A DNA stretch of 36,625 bases from an uncultured Chloroflexota bacterium (GCA_937120965.1 CAKZKA010000027.1:1-36625), one strand, 5' to 3'; positions 7,639 through 16,296 are shown, counted from the first letter of the stretch. Notes: generated by a model not told the origin, from the sequence alone. Numbers and translations: made by a program.

Positions 7639-9198
7639 GTGAAGCAACAGACCTACGCCGACTACATTCGGGAGCACTTCGGTTTTACGGGTGAGGGTCG
7701 CCTGACCGACTTTCTGAGCCGCGAGCACGGCGAGCTGATGCTGGGCGGCCGGTTGAACCTGTCCGAGCTGGCGCGGAGCCACGGCGCTCCCCTGGAGGTC
7801 GTGTACACACCGCAGATCAGCGCCCAGATTGCCCGGATGCAGCACTGGGCCGAGCAGGCCCGGCAGCGCGCCGAGTACGCGGGGCGCTTTCTCTACGCCT
7901 ACGCCACCAAGGCCAACTTTGCCGCCGAGGCGGTGCAAACGGCGCTGCAAGCCGGGGCGCACTACGAAACGTCCGCCGCGGCGGATGTGGTGATCGCCCA
8001 CGGTCTGTTTCGCCAGGGGCTGCTTGCCGGCGACCGGCTGATCTGCTGCAATGGTTCGAAGGAAGCGGGTTACCTCGACGCCATCCGTGAGCTGCGCGGC
8101 GATGGCTGTAGCAATGTGATCCCGGTGCTCGACGATCTGGACGAGCTGGAGGCGCTGATCGGCAACCCGGCGCCGCTACAGTTCGGGGTGCGCGAGCGCG
8201 CCGCGGGTAACCGTGACGGTACGCATCCGGGCAACGATCGCTTTGGTCTGACCGCGGAGGAGATCGCCGGGGCTGCGGCGCGCATCGCCGACAGCAACCA
8301 CCAGCTCGTACTCTACCACGCCATGATCGGCAGCCAGGTGGAGGACGAGGGGCACTTTCTGGCAACCCTGCGCGAGTCGGTTGAGAACTACGCCCGTCTG
8401 CGGCGCGCCAACCCCACACTCCGCTACTTCAACTTCGGCGGGGGGATGCCGACGTCGGGCTACTACCTGGGCTTCAGCTTCGATTACGAAGGCTTTCTGA
8501 CGCGGCTTATGGTCACCATCCGCGATACCTGCGCCGCTCATGGCGTACCGGCGCCGGACCTGATCGGCGAGTTCGGGCGGTACACGGTGGCAACGCACAG
8601 TGTCGTGCTGCTCGAAGTCGGCGCGGTGAAGCAGGGCCAGCCAGGCGCGCCAGACTGGTACCTGGTCAACGGCAGCCTGATGGTCACCCTGCCCGACTCG
8701 CTGCTGGTTGAGGGGCAGGAATTCGTGATCCTGCCATTGAGCGACTGGGAGCGCCCGGTGCGCCCGGTACGCCTGGGTGGGCGCCGCACCTGCGACAGCG
8801 ATGACGTCTACCCGCGGCCCCATCGCCCGCCACTGATGTTGCCCGACGTTGGCGCGGGCCTGGTGCTGGCGATCTTCGGCGTGGGCGCCTACCAGCAGAT
8901 GATCTCGGGGCGCGGCGGGGCGCACCATTGCCTGAGCCCCGAACCGGCGCGGGTCATCGTGACCGAGCGCGAGGGCCGGCTCGTCTCGCGCTACGTGCCC
9001 CAGCAGGATCAGGCGACGATTGCGCGGTTGCTGGGCTACCAGCCGCAACTTGCGCCGCTGGCGGAGCCGGCAGCCGCCGCCGTGACCGTCCGCCCGCCAC
9101 GGGTAGCGCCGACTGTGGTGGGCGCGGGGGGCTTCTCGCGGCGGCGGATCCACCAGCGCCTGCCACGGCTGACGCCTGTTGTGGCAACGGGGGACTGA
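7639..9198 (+). CDS. PLP-dependent decarboxylase, arginine/diaminopimelate decarboxylase-like
   Basis: This 519-residue fold-type III PLP enzyme has the cofactor lysine in YAYATKAN (about Lys91). The segments HYETSAAADVVIAHGL, LICCNGSKE and FNFGGGMPTSG, a GEFGRYTVATH block and TCDSDDVYP follow; the last holds the substrate-contacting Cys/Asp motif. The CNG-K and CDSDD motifs resemble biosynthetic arginine decarboxylase more than LysA, so agmatine and polyamine synthesis is the favoured role, with lysine synthesis as the alternative. GTG 7639 is chosen because GGAGGG lies 11 bases upstream; an in-frame TTG at 7615 lacks any ribosome site. The last 40 or so residues are Pro/Arg/Val-rich and poorly conserved-looking. 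The gene stands alone between repeat clusters. Confidence 0.75.
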   Translation: MKQQTYADYIREHFGFTGEGRLTDFLSREHGELMLGGRLNLSELARSHGAPLEVVYTPQISAQIARMQHWAEQARQRAEYAGRFLYAYATKANFAAEAVQTALQAGAHYETSAAADVVIAHGLFRQGLLAGDRLICCNGSKEAGYLDAIRELRGDGCSNVIPVLDDLDELEALIGNPAPLQFGVRERAAGNRDGTHPGNDRFGLTAEEIAGAAARIADSNHQLVLYHAMIGSQVEDEGHFLATLRESVENYARLRRANPTLRYFNFGGGMPTSGYYLGFSFDYEGFLTRLMVTIRDTCAAHGVPAPDLIGEFGRYTVATHSVVLLEVGAVKQGQPGAPDWYLVNGSLMVTLPDSLLVEGQEFVILPLSDWERPVRPVRLGGRRTCDSDDVYPRPHRPPLMLPDVGAGLVLAIFGVGAYQQMISGRGGAHHCLSPEPARVIVTEREGRLVSRYVPQQDQATIARLLGYQPQLAPLAEPAAAAVTVRPPRVAPTVVGAGGFSRRRIHQRLPRLTPVVATGD

Positions 9199-9209
9199 GG
9201 TGAACATAT

Positions 9210-9295
9210 GGGGAAACCGGGTTTCCCCACCTGCGGTGAGCCTGTCGAACCGCACCCCTCCCTGGCGGGAGGGTTTGGGAGGGCTGCGCCCTCCC
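9210..9295. repeat. Composite palindromic repeat
   Basis: A perfect GGGGAAACCGGGTTTCCCC (9210-9228) is followed by the GGTGAGCCTGTCGAACCG unit (about 9232-9253). The GGGAGGGCTGCGCCCTCCC palindrome comes next (about 9277-9295). The order matches other copies in the window. Confidence 0.8.
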
Positions 9296-9366
9296 AACTA
9301 TTTTCATTTGGCGATGCCTGCCCGCCGGGCCGAGGGTCAGGGCTTGCGACCGCGCCGGCGCGAGCG

Positions 9367-9375
9367 TGCTATAAT
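9367..9375 (+). promoter_or_regulatory. Extended -10 promoter giving an almost leaderless mRNA
   Basis: TGCTATAAT is a perfect extended -10. The ATG at 9385 is only nine bases beyond it, so transcription would start within about three bases of the start codon. No Shine-Dalgarno is present. Confidence 0.55.
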
Positions 9376-9384
9376 GCGCCCGCT

Positions 9385-11337
9385 ATGCGCAGAATCGCCG
9401 CCGACCTGAGCGCCCTGCTCTTCGTTCTCACGACCGCCTTCCTCGGCATCGGACTGAGCTACCACGGCCAGCGCAGCGCGGCCTTCGATGTTACGGCCCT
9501 GCCTGCTATGCTGCCCACCAGCGGGTTGCACGGGATCGAAACGCTGGCGGATCGGCCGGGCTTCTTTCGCTGGACCCGGGGTGAGGGGGTGCTGCAACCG
9601 CCTAATCCCGGCGGACGTCTGATTGCGCGCCTGAAACTCTCCAGCGGAACCGACCGTTCAACACACCTCGAGCTTGCCGCCAGCGGCCTGTCGCAGCAGT
9701 TTCTGGTGAACCCAGGTCTCCGCAGTTACTACCTGTTGCTGCCTCCAGACGACGGCGAACGGCTGAGCCTGAGTCTGCGCTCGGCTACGTTTCTCGCTAA
9801 CGGACGCTACCTGGGGGTGGTGATACAGGGCCTGGTGATCAGCGGCAGCGGCCCTGCGCCGGTGTTCCTCCTCGGCGCGCTTCTCTTCGCCACCCTGAGC
9901 TGGTACGCCCTCCTGCGTCGTGCCGGGCTGTCAGCGGCGTGGGCCGCCGCCGGGGTGCTGGGCCTGCAGATCGCCGCCTGCGCCTGGCAGGCCGCCGGGG
10001 CCTGGCGCTACGCCCTCCTTGGCAACCTGCTGCTCCTCGGCGGCGCCGGCGCCAGCGGCGCCCTGCTGATCCAGCGCTTCTGGCCGCCCCGTCCGCCGCC
10101 AGCCTGGCCCGGGTTGGCCTGGACCGGCCGGGATACGCTGGCGCTCGGCGGGTTGCTGGGGCTGGCCCTGGCCTGCTGTCTGCCCTGGCTCGCCGCGCCC
10201 GACCCGGTCGGGGATCTGGAGCTGTCGGCGCGCTGGATGGGCTTTATGATGGAGGGCCGTTTCGCCGATCTCTCCTACTACGGGTGCGACTACCTGCCCC
10301 TCAACCTGGCCACGCTCTGGCTGCTAGGTCCTCTGGTGTCGCTCCTGGGCGGCACGTACTACGATCCGTTGCCGGCGGTGACCCGGGTGATTGTCAAAGT
10401 GCCCAGCCTGGTGGCGTTGCTGGTGAGCGTCGGGTTGATCTACCGCTGGGCGCGCCTGCACGGCGGTGTGGCGCGGGCGGCGCTGCTGAGCGCGCTGTAC
10501 GTGGTAGCGCCGCCAGTCTGGATCAACGTGGCCTGGTGGGGCCAGGTGGATGTGCTGCTAACCCTGCCGATGGCGGCGGCGGTCATCTGGCTCGACCGCT
10601 GGCAGGGGCGCGGGAGCTGGCTGGCCTGGGCCACAGCACTGTTGATCAAAGCCCAGGCGATCGTGCTCGCCCCCCTGATGTACGCGGCCACCTTGCGGCG
10701 CTACGGGTCGCGCGGCCTGGTCGAGGGCATGATGCTGGCCCTTGGCCTGATTGTCGCCCTCAGCACGCCCCTGGTGCTGCTCGGTGAAGGGCCGGGGCTG
10801 TACCAGACCGTTGTGGGATCGGTGGGCCGGTTCCCTCAGGTGACCAACCGGGCCTACAACCTGTGGTGGCTGGTCGTTGGCGATCAGCGCGTCTCTGACC
10901 TGACCGAGTGGGCCGGGGTGACGTATCGCACCCTCGGCTTTCTGCTCGTCGGCAGCGTGGCGCTGCTGGTGGTGCTCGCCGTGCTGCGCCGTCCCGAACC
11001 GCACACCTATCTGGTGGGCGCGGCGACGCTGGGGCTGGCGTTTTTTACCCTGCCGACGCAGATCCACGAACGCTACGCCTTCTTCGCCCTGCCCTTCGTG
11101 CTCCTGGCGGCTGTCGCGGATCTGCGTCTGCTCGTGCCATACGCGGTGCTGGTGATGAACGCAACGATCAACATCCTCGGCACGATGGGCGCCTTTGCTC
11201 CGGAGCTTCTGCCGCTCATCCGCGACAGCGCCCTGCCGGAAGTGGTGGCCTGGGTGAACCTGGCAACCCTGGCGGGCTTGCTGGTCTATCTGTATGTGCT
11301 TCCTCAGGGCAGGAGGCGTTTCGCGGCGATAGGGTAA
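9385..11337 (+). CDS. Multi-pass GT-C type glycosyltransferase
   Basis: This 650-residue membrane protein has an N-terminal helix (SALLFVLTTAFLGIGLSY). A roughly 120-residue extracytoplasmic beta-rich domain follows, then about ten or more hydrophobic helices. The first external loop of the helical part holds the acidic DPVGDLELSARWMGFMM. Further on are YLPLNLATLWLLGPL, WWGQVDVLLTLPMAAAVIWL and LLIKAQAIVLAPLMY, a GQ-D/K-Q pattern seen in polyprenyl-phosphate-sugar-dependent mannosyltransferases (GT87/GT39-like). It would transfer sugar from a lipid donor on the outer face of the membrane. ATG 9385 begins the first hydrophobic helix and follows an extended -10. The open frame upstream runs through repeat DNA. 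The acceptor is unknown. Confidence 0.8.
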   Translation: MRRIAADLSALLFVLTTAFLGIGLSYHGQRSAAFDVTALPAMLPTSGLHGIETLADRPGFFRWTRGEGVLQPPNPGGRLIARLKLSSGTDRSTHLELAASGLSQQFLVNPGLRSYYLLLPPDDGERLSLSLRSATFLANGRYLGVVIQGLVISGSGPAPVFLLGALLFATLSWYALLRRAGLSAAWAAAGVLGLQIAACAWQAAGAWRYALLGNLLLLGGAGASGALLIQRFWPPRPPPAWPGLAWTGRDTLALGGLLGLALACCLPWLAAPDPVGDLELSARWMGFMMEGRFADLSYYGCDYLPLNLATLWLLGPLVSLLGGTYYDPLPAVTRVIVKVPSLVALLVSVGLIYRWARLHGGVARAALLSALYVVAPPVWINVAWWGQVDVLLTLPMAAAVIWLDRWQGRGSWLAWATALLIKAQAIVLAPLMYAATLRRYGSRGLVEGMMLALGLIVALSTPLVLLGEGPGLYQTVVGSVGRFPQVTNRAYNLWWLVVGDQRVSDLTEWAGVTYRTLGFLLVGSVALLVVLAVLRRPEPHTYLVGAATLGLAFFTLPTQIHERYAFFALPFVLLAAVADLRLLVPYAVLVMNATINILGTMGAFAPELLPLIRDSALPEVVAWVNLATLAGLLVYLYVLPQGRRRFAAIG

Positions 11338-11342
11338 TACCA

Positions 11343-11380
11343 TTTTAGATTTTAGATTTTTAGATTTTGGATTTTGGATT
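11343..11380. repeat. AT-rich short tandem repeat
   Basis: Four to five imperfect units of (A)TTTTAGATT / ATTTTGGATT stand right after the stop of the GT-C gene. This 38-bp A/T tract contrasts strongly with the GC-rich surroundings. A family palindrome, GGGGAACCCGGTATTCCCC, follows at 11455-11473. Confidence 0.75.
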
Positions 11381-11507
11381 GCCACGCTGGACAGCACAAC
11401 GCCTGAAACCGCTTCAAGCAATGCGGCATCATCAACGGTAATTGGTGTAACAACGGGGAACCCGGTATTCCCCGCGCCCCGGTGCGTGGAGGGCGCTTGC
11501 CACTCCT

Positions 11508-12518
11508 ATGCCGTCAGAGGAACTACTCAAAGAGGGGATCGCGGCTCTGCGGCGGGGTGAGCGCCAGCGCGCCCGCGCCGTCCTGATCGCTGCGCTGCGC
11601 GCCGATCCCGGTGATGCCAGGGTCTGGCTCTGGCTCTCCGGGGCGCTCGACGATCCAGCGGAGCAGCGTTACTGTCTGGAGCGCGCCCTGGCGCTCGACC
11701 CGGAGTGCGCTCCGGCCCGCCACGGCGTCGCTATGCTGGGCGGGAACGGCGCCGCAGCACCGGCGTTCGTGGCCGATCTGCCCGCTGCGAACACAGAGAA
11801 CCACACGGTCTCCTCTGCCGGTACGGGGAGGCAGGGCCTGCCTGGCGCTGAAGACCCACCCGCGCAGCGGGACGATGGGCGGGCAGTGGCGCGCCCCGGC
11901 GCGCCCATTCACCCGTGGCGCGCCATCTGGCGGCGGCCCCGGGCAGCGCTCCGCGCCGCGGCTATCGCGCACGCCCCCGGACCAACGGGGCTGGAGGCGG
12001 CGCTGGCGGGGGTCAGCGCAGTGCTGGCCTGGGCGGCATGGCACGGCCTGGGAGCGGAGGCGCGCCCGTGGGAAGTGCTTGCCATCGCGCTGCTGGCCGG
12101 GCCGCCCCTGGGGCTGGCCTTCCTGATCTCTTGCGGCGTGCTGCTGCGCACCAGCGGGCGCTGGCTGGGTGGGCGCGCCGAAGCGCGGCAGGTACGGGCC
12201 GTGCTGGCACTGGCAAGCGCTCCGGTCATCGCCGGGCTGGCGCTCTGGCTGGCGCAACTGATCTTCTTTCCAGCGGTCAGTTTTGGCGGGCCGGCGGCCG
12301 CCACGGCGTTGAGCGGCCTCTTCCGGCTCCTCCACGGCCTGCTCTGGCTCTGGGCCGGCGGGCTGAGCGTGGTCGGGCTGGCAGAGGCCCACGGAATTGC
12401 GTTGTGGCGGGCAATCGCCACCTGGGTGCTGGCGGCGCTGCTCGTGGCGGGCAGCGGCTTGCTGGTGCTCTGGGGCGCGGGACTGGCGATCGCCATTATC
12501 AATCTGGTGGGCGGGTAG
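11508..12518 (+). CDS. TPR-like plus Yip1-type membrane protein, function unknown
   Basis: This 336-residue protein has two parts. Residues 1-80 form a tetratricopeptide-like helical hairpin set (ELLKEGIAALRRGERQRARA, then CLERALALDPECAPARHG). After a low-complexity linker, residues from about 140 hold five hydrophobic helices in the arrangement of the Yip1 family. Conserved-looking pieces are IWRRPRAALRA before the first helix and LFRLLHGLLWLWAGGLSVVGL. Yip1-like bacterial proteins have no agreed function. The ATG at 11508 has a weak ribosome site (GGAGGG about 15 bases upstream). It lies alone, about 170 bases after the GT-C gene, so a role in envelope glycan synthesis is only guessed. Confidence 0.75.
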   Translation: MPSEELLKEGIAALRRGERQRARAVLIAALRADPGDARVWLWLSGALDDPAEQRYCLERALALDPECAPARHGVAMLGGNGAAAPAFVADLPAANTENHTVSSAGTGRQGLPGAEDPPAQRDDGRAVARPGAPIHPWRAIWRRPRAALRAAAIAHAPGPTGLEAALAGVSAVLAWAAWHGLGAEARPWEVLAIALLAGPPLGLAFLISCGVLLRTSGRWLGGRAEARQVRAVLALASAPVIAGLALWLAQLIFFPAVSFGGPAAATALSGLFRLLHGLLWLWAGGLSVVGLAEAHGIALWRAIATWVLAALLVAGSGLLVLWGAGLAIAIINLVGG

Positions 12519-12648
12519 GCGCCATGCGCGGGGCGCACAACGCCAGTATGAATGGGAGGCTGCCCACCCCTTTCAGGTGGAGGGTTATTGCGGAGGGCGT
12601 CCTGAGGCGCTGCTGGTCCTCACCGCCCCTGCCCCCCGCCTCTCATAA
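12519..12648. repeat. Diverged copies of dispersed intergenic repeats
   Basis: The stretch holds an inverted copy of the module that elsewhere reads CATTCTGGCGTTGTGCG (here about 12530-12555). It is followed by a diverged piece of the sequence found at 30621-30690 (the CTGCTGGTCCTCACCGCC part at about 12610-12627). No gene is visible. Confidence 0.6.
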
Positions 12649-12853
12649 GGTTTAAGGGCGGACAGAACGTATGGACGCCGACGGGCGTTATGGCGTCGGG
12701 ATGCGCTGGTTGGCTCCCGCCCCCTCCCCCTCTCCAGCTTCGCTGGAGAGCCTGCGCTGAGCCTGTCGAAGCGGGGAGGCCAGAGCCGCGCGCGGGGGCG
12801 TTCCAATACGGTACAAGCCACCCTGGCTCGGATGTTCTGTTCGCCCCTAAACC
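12649..12853. mobile_element. MITE-like element, copy 1 (205 bp)
   Basis: A 205-bp non-coding element is bounded by imperfect terminal inverted repeats. The left end GGTTTAAGGGCGGACAGAAC pairs with GGTTTAGGGGCGAACAGAAC, which is the right end read on the other strand. The interior is shared with 34974-35174 at high identity and includes an inner hairpin CTCTCCAGC/GCTGGAGAG. No transposase and no clear target duplication are seen. Confidence 0.75.
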
Positions 12854-12900
12854 CGCCAGGGGAGTAGAACGCCCCCAACTTTCCCGTCGGGCAGGAGCGC

Positions 12901-12919
12901 GGGGAAACCGGGTTGCGCC
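12901..12919. repeat. Degenerate copy of the 19-bp palindrome
   Basis: GGGGAAACCGGGTTGCGCC matches the family palindrome with two changes in the right arm. It lies between the MITE-like element and the end of the ATP-grasp gene. Confidence 0.6.
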
Positions 12920-12955
12920 GATGTTCACCTCGGGGACGCAGGGCGCCTCACGGCG

Positions 12956-14338
12956 CTAAGCCTGCTCCAGCACAAAGACCGGCGCCGTGGAACCACCGCC
13001 CGCGGTAACATTGAGCAACGTCATCGTGGAGAGGCGACAGAGACAACCCTCAACCCCGGCGCCGAAGAGAAACGGATCACTATCCACCAGCCGCTCGCTC
13101 ACCACCACCTGACCATCCACCAGGGCGGGGTAGGGTTCATAGGCGATAACCACCCGCTCCTGGAGCACAAAGGGTGACTGCAAGGCCGTTTGCAGGGCCG
13201 CTTCCCAGCCAGCGGCGTCGGTCTCCCAACCGATGGTAATCCCCCGTCCGCCGTAATCGTCGTTGGGTTTGAGCACCAGCCGTTCGCGGTTGGCGCGGGC
13301 AAACGCCAGCAGATCCACACGCTCGCCCTGGTAGGTCGTCTCGCCGGGTCGCACCACGCGCGTCCAGGGCACATGGGCAGTCACCGCGGCGCGTTCTCCG
13401 GAGTCAAGGGGGGCGTGGAAGCGTTCGTCGGACAGCAGGGCGAAGAGCGACTTTTTGTGGAGCAACTTGGCGCGGAAGTTGTTGACCAGCACACAGGCGC
13501 CGGCGGTGTAGGCCTGAACCAGGGGGTGATCGAGGGCCGCTGCGCCGTAATGGGTAAGCAGCTCGCTGGTGAGGACGCGCTTGAAGACGATCGTCACAGG
13601 GGTGGCAGCGCCATCGAGTTCGGCGACCAGGCGCCCATCGCGGAAGCGCAGATCATCGGGGGTGCAGATCAGAGCGCGGAGGCCGTGCCCGGCGAAGTAT
13701 GCGGCGAACAACTCGAACTCGGTGGCGGTCGGCAGGCCGCGCCAGTCAACGATCGCCACCACCGGCTCGCCACCAGGCGCACCGGCCTCGCGCCAGGAGG
13801 CGAGCAGGGTCTCGAGCAGCCGCTGGCGGGCAGGCAGGGGGCGCACAGGATAGCGCCGGGCGAACTCCTGCATCACCGGAGTGGCGAGGAACGCCTCGCT
13901 GAGCAGATCCTGGTAGGCAATGGCGGCGGGGCTTTCGGCGTTGTACTCGACAAACTGCAACGAGGCGCCATCGAGGGTCAGGAAGGTGTCCATGCGCGAA
14001 TGGGCGCTCGGCTCGGCATAGCCAGGATGTCGCGCGATCAACTCCTCTTCTTGAGGCGTGAGCAGCAACACCTGGCGCACCGCCTCGCCCTCGGCGCCGG
14101 GGTCGAGCGCGGCGGCGGTTACCTTGCGCGCCGCAGTGGCAACCGCGCCGACGGCGCGCTGGAGGAGGGCGTACTGCGCCCCGGTGATCAAGCGGGGGCG
14201 CAGTACGGTTGCCAGGGGCCGCTCGCCGAAGTAGAGCCGGCGGGCGCGCATCTCTTCGCTGAGACGCGCCCAGGACGCCGTCGCCACCTCCGGGGTGAGC
14301 AGGCTGTGGTAGTATTCGATCGCCGTGAGCAGGCTCAT
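12956..14338 (-). CDS. Circularly permuted ATP-grasp (type 2-like) protein
   Basis: This 460-residue cytoplasmic protein resembles the circularly permuted ATP-grasp ligases, which join a carboxylate to an amine using ATP. The signs are SRMDTFLTLDG (about 114-124), the acidic FVEYNAESPAA (129-139), VDWRGLPTATEFEL (198-210) and NNFRAKLLHKKSLFALLSD. The nucleotide-binding LVLKPNDDYGGRGITIGWE lies at about 354-372, and the C-terminus GVEGCLCRLS...TAGGGSTAPVFVLEQ is typical of the family. ATG 14338 is preferred over TTG 14350; it lies four bases after the stop of the upstream ATP-grasp gene. The substrate is unknown. The pairing with a second ATP-grasp enzyme points to a peptide or amide product, an inference from context. 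Confidence 0.8.
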   Translation of the reverse strand: MSLLTAIEYYHSLLTPEVATASWARLSEEMRARRLYFGERPLATVLRPRLITGAQYALLQRAVGAVATAARKVTAAALDPGAEGEAVRQVLLLTPQEEELIARHPGYAEPSAHSRMDTFLTLDGASLQFVEYNAESPAAIAYQDLLSEAFLATPVMQEFARRYPVRPLPARQRLLETLLASWREAGAPGGEPVVAIVDWRGLPTATEFELFAAYFAGHGLRALICTPDDLRFRDGRLVAELDGAATPVTIVFKRVLTSELLTHYGAAALDHPLVQAYTAGACVLVNNFRAKLLHKKSLFALLSDERFHAPLDSGERAAVTAHVPWTRVVRPGETTYQGERVDLLAFARANRERLVLKPNDDYGGRGITIGWETDAAGWEAALQTALQSPFVLQERVVIAYEPYPALVDGQVVVSERLVDSDPFLFGAGVEGCLCRLSTMTLLNVTAGGGSTAPVFVLEQA

Positions 14339-14342
14339 CTGG

Positions 14343-15278
14343 CTACCCAATCATCTGGCTCCAGGGGTACTCAGCCGGTACCTGGCGGCCCTGCAAGGCC
14401 AGTTCGATGGTAAAATCGGCCATGGTCTTCACCACCCAGTCGAAATAGTAGGGGGTGAGCGAGTTCACGTCAAAGTCGGGAGCCGGATTGGTAAAATCAA
14501 TTGCGTAGGGCACACCACCCTTGAGGGCGAACTCGACCGTATTCATATCATAGCCGAGGGCCTGGTTAATACGCAGCGCATAGTCGGTGACCTGACGCCC
14601 CTCCTCGGGCGTCAAATAGTAGTCATCGCGGAAGTAGCGATGGGGCCAGGGCGCATTGGCATCGAACTTGATGGTCATAATGTGCCGGCGCCCGATCACG
14701 ATACAGCGCACATACTTCTCCCAGGCAATGTACTCCTGGAGCATCATGCACTCGGTGCCGGTTTCATTGTAGGCGCGCCAGAGTTCTTCAAAGCTATGCA
14801 CTTTGTAGACCTGTTTGAAGCCGCCGCCCCAGGCCGGCTTGAGGATGACGGGAAACCCGCCCACATACTCAACATGCTCTTTCCAGGGGAGGGGGTAGCG
14901 CAGGTTACGCAGCGACTCCTCAACCACGCCCTCGATGTAGGAGTGGGAGGGCAGGGCGATGGTCCGCGGATGAGGGATGCCGAGCCGGGCGCAGAGGCTG
15001 GCGCCGAAGAACTTGTCGTCGGCGCTCCACCAGAAGGGGTTGTTCACCACCCGGGTTCCCGAAAGGGCTGCCGTTTTCAGAAAGGTTCGATAGTACGGGA
15101 TCTCATGGCTAATACGATCCACAATCACATCGTATTCGCACGGCTCGGCCATGTGCGTACCACCGAGTTTGACGTATTCTGCCGTAACACCCGCTTTCCG
15201 CCGGTTCACCTCCTCGATGAACGCAGGGGGCCAGGACCACTCGCGACCCACGATAACGCCAATTTTCCTGGTATCCAC
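14343..15278 (-). CDS. ATP-grasp ligase, RimK/Ddl-like
   Basis: This 311-residue protein has the order of an ATP-grasp ligase. The pre-ATP-grasp half ends at about residue 100 (DDKFFGASLCARLGIPHPRT), followed by the ATP-contacting lysine in FPVILKPAWGGGFKQV (142-157) and the lid region MLQEYIAWEKYVRCIVIG. The metal-binding residues sit in NTVEFALKGGVPYAIDFTNP (246-265: Glu249, Asp261, Asn264). The start is GTG 15278 because AGGA lies six bases upstream and the conserved fold begins there (TRKIGVIVGREWSWPP). The open frame continues to 15419 but crosses the divergent promoter region. It is co-transcribed with the permuted ATP-grasp gene. Possible reactions are amino-acid ligation or glutamylation; the substrate cannot be told. 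Confidence 0.8.
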   Translation of the reverse strand: MDTRKIGVIVGREWSWPPAFIEEVNRRKAGVTAEYVKLGGTHMAEPCEYDVIVDRISHEIPYYRTFLKTAALSGTRVVNNPFWWSADDKFFGASLCARLGIPHPRTIALPSHSYIEGVVEESLRNLRYPLPWKEHVEYVGGFPVILKPAWGGGFKQVYKVHSFEELWRAYNETGTECMMLQEYIAWEKYVRCIVIGRRHIMTIKFDANAPWPHRYFRDDYYLTPEEGRQVTDYALRINQALGYDMNTVEFALKGGVPYAIDFTNPAPDFDVNSLTPYYFDWVVKTMADFTIELALQGRQVPAEYPWSQMIG

Positions 15279-15350
15279 AGCAGTTCCTGCCGCGACAACA
15301 ACGGCCGCCCCATCGGCGCGCCAGTTCGAGGTTGCTGATGCACAGTCGGG

Positions 15351-15359
15351 ATTGTACCA
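15351..15359 (-). promoter_or_regulatory. Extended -10 promoter for the ATP-grasp operon
   Basis: The minus strand reads TGGTACAAT, about 73 bases before GTG 15278. It lies in the 133-bp divergent region shared with the YihY-like gene. No good -35 is present. Confidence 0.45.
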
Positions 15360-15411
15360 CAGCTCCAGACGGCGAGGGCGCGCCTGCCGCGGCGGAGCTG
15401 GGAGGAAAGGT

Positions 15412-16296
15412 ATGAACAATCACCCCCTGGTGCGCCTGGTTCGCCTGACCCTCGAGAAGTACCAGAGTGACCGTGTCGGTGATATGGCCGCAGCCCTGGC
15501 ATACTTCGCGATCTTTTCGATCTTCCCGATGCTGCTGGTGGTGATCAGCATTGTCGGCTTCGTGGTTGATCCGCAGCGCCTGAACGTGGAAACGCTCCTC
15601 CAGGATCTGGTTGGCTCGGCTGAGATTGCCGGGTTGATCAGCCAGACCCTGGCCCACTTTTCCGAAACTCGCGTGGGCACGGGGTTGCTGGGCATCGCGA
15701 CACTGCTCTTCGCCGCCACGGGGCTGCTCGGCGCGCTGAGCCGGGCCTTGCAACAGATCTGGAACGTGTCACCAGATGCGAATGCTGCGAAGGGTAGCAT
15801 CAAGACCGCTGTGGTCGCGGTGGTGATGGGGCGGCTGACCTTGTTCGCGCTCTTGCTGGGGGTTGCTGCACTGATTCTTGCAGCTGTGCTGGGCAACCTG
15901 GCTCTCTCGCTGCTGGCAGTCTACACCGACTGGTTACCGCTCAATACCGTGCTGGTACGGGTAGTCCAGACCGCGCTGTTCCTCGCCTTGCTGACCCTCG
16001 GCTTCTCCACGCTCTACAAGGTGCTGGCCAGCCCCCTCCCCCGGTGGGGCGACGTCTGGCCGGCGGCGCTGATAGCGGCAATCGCCTTTACCGTGCTCCA
16101 GAGTCTGGCGGAGTTGATTTTCGCGCGCGTCAACTTCTCGTCGTTCGGGGTGCTGGGAGCCGCGATGACCCTGCTGCTGTGGATCTTCATCTCGTCGCAG
16201 ATCTTGCTGGTCGGCGGCGAACTGTCATACGCCTGGAGCCGCGTGTTTGGCAGCCAGCGCGAGACAGCGCCTGCGTCAGCCGAGGTCCGCGCGTGA
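15412..16296 (+). CDS. YihY/BrkB-family membrane protein
   Basis: This 294-residue inner-membrane protein of the YihY/UPF0761 family (often misnamed ribonuclease BN) has about six transmembrane helices. The signature is GDMAAALAYFAIFSIFPMLLVVISIVGF near residue 23. ATGLLGALSRALQQIWNV and SFGVLGAAMTLLLWIFISSQILLVGGELSYAW follow near the C-terminus; the last is the most conserved part of the family. A very strong ribosome site (GGAGGAAAGG) ends one base before ATG 15412. The biochemical role of the family is unsettled: virulence factor, lipid or osmolyte export have been proposed. It is divergent from the ATP-grasp pair and is followed by two strong hairpins. Confidence 0.92.
   Translation: MNNHPLVRLVRLTLEKYQSDRVGDMAAALAYFAIFSIFPMLLVVISIVGFVVDPQRLNVETLLQDLVGSAEIAGLISQTLAHFSETRVGTGLLGIATLLFAATGLLGALSRALQQIWNVSPDANAAKGSIKTAVVAVVMGRLTLFALLLGVAALILAAVLGNLALSLLAVYTDWLPLNTVLVRVVQTALFLALLTLGFSTLYKVLASPLPRWGDVWPAALIAAIAFTVLQSLAELIFARVNFSSFGVLGAAMTLLLWIFISSQILLVGGELSYAWSRVFGSQRETAPASAEVRA

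Noticed and set aside
13190-14413. 407-codon plus-strand frame opposite the permuted ATP-grasp gene
   Set aside because: The minus strand has clear ATP-grasp motifs; the plus frame has none and no ribosome site.
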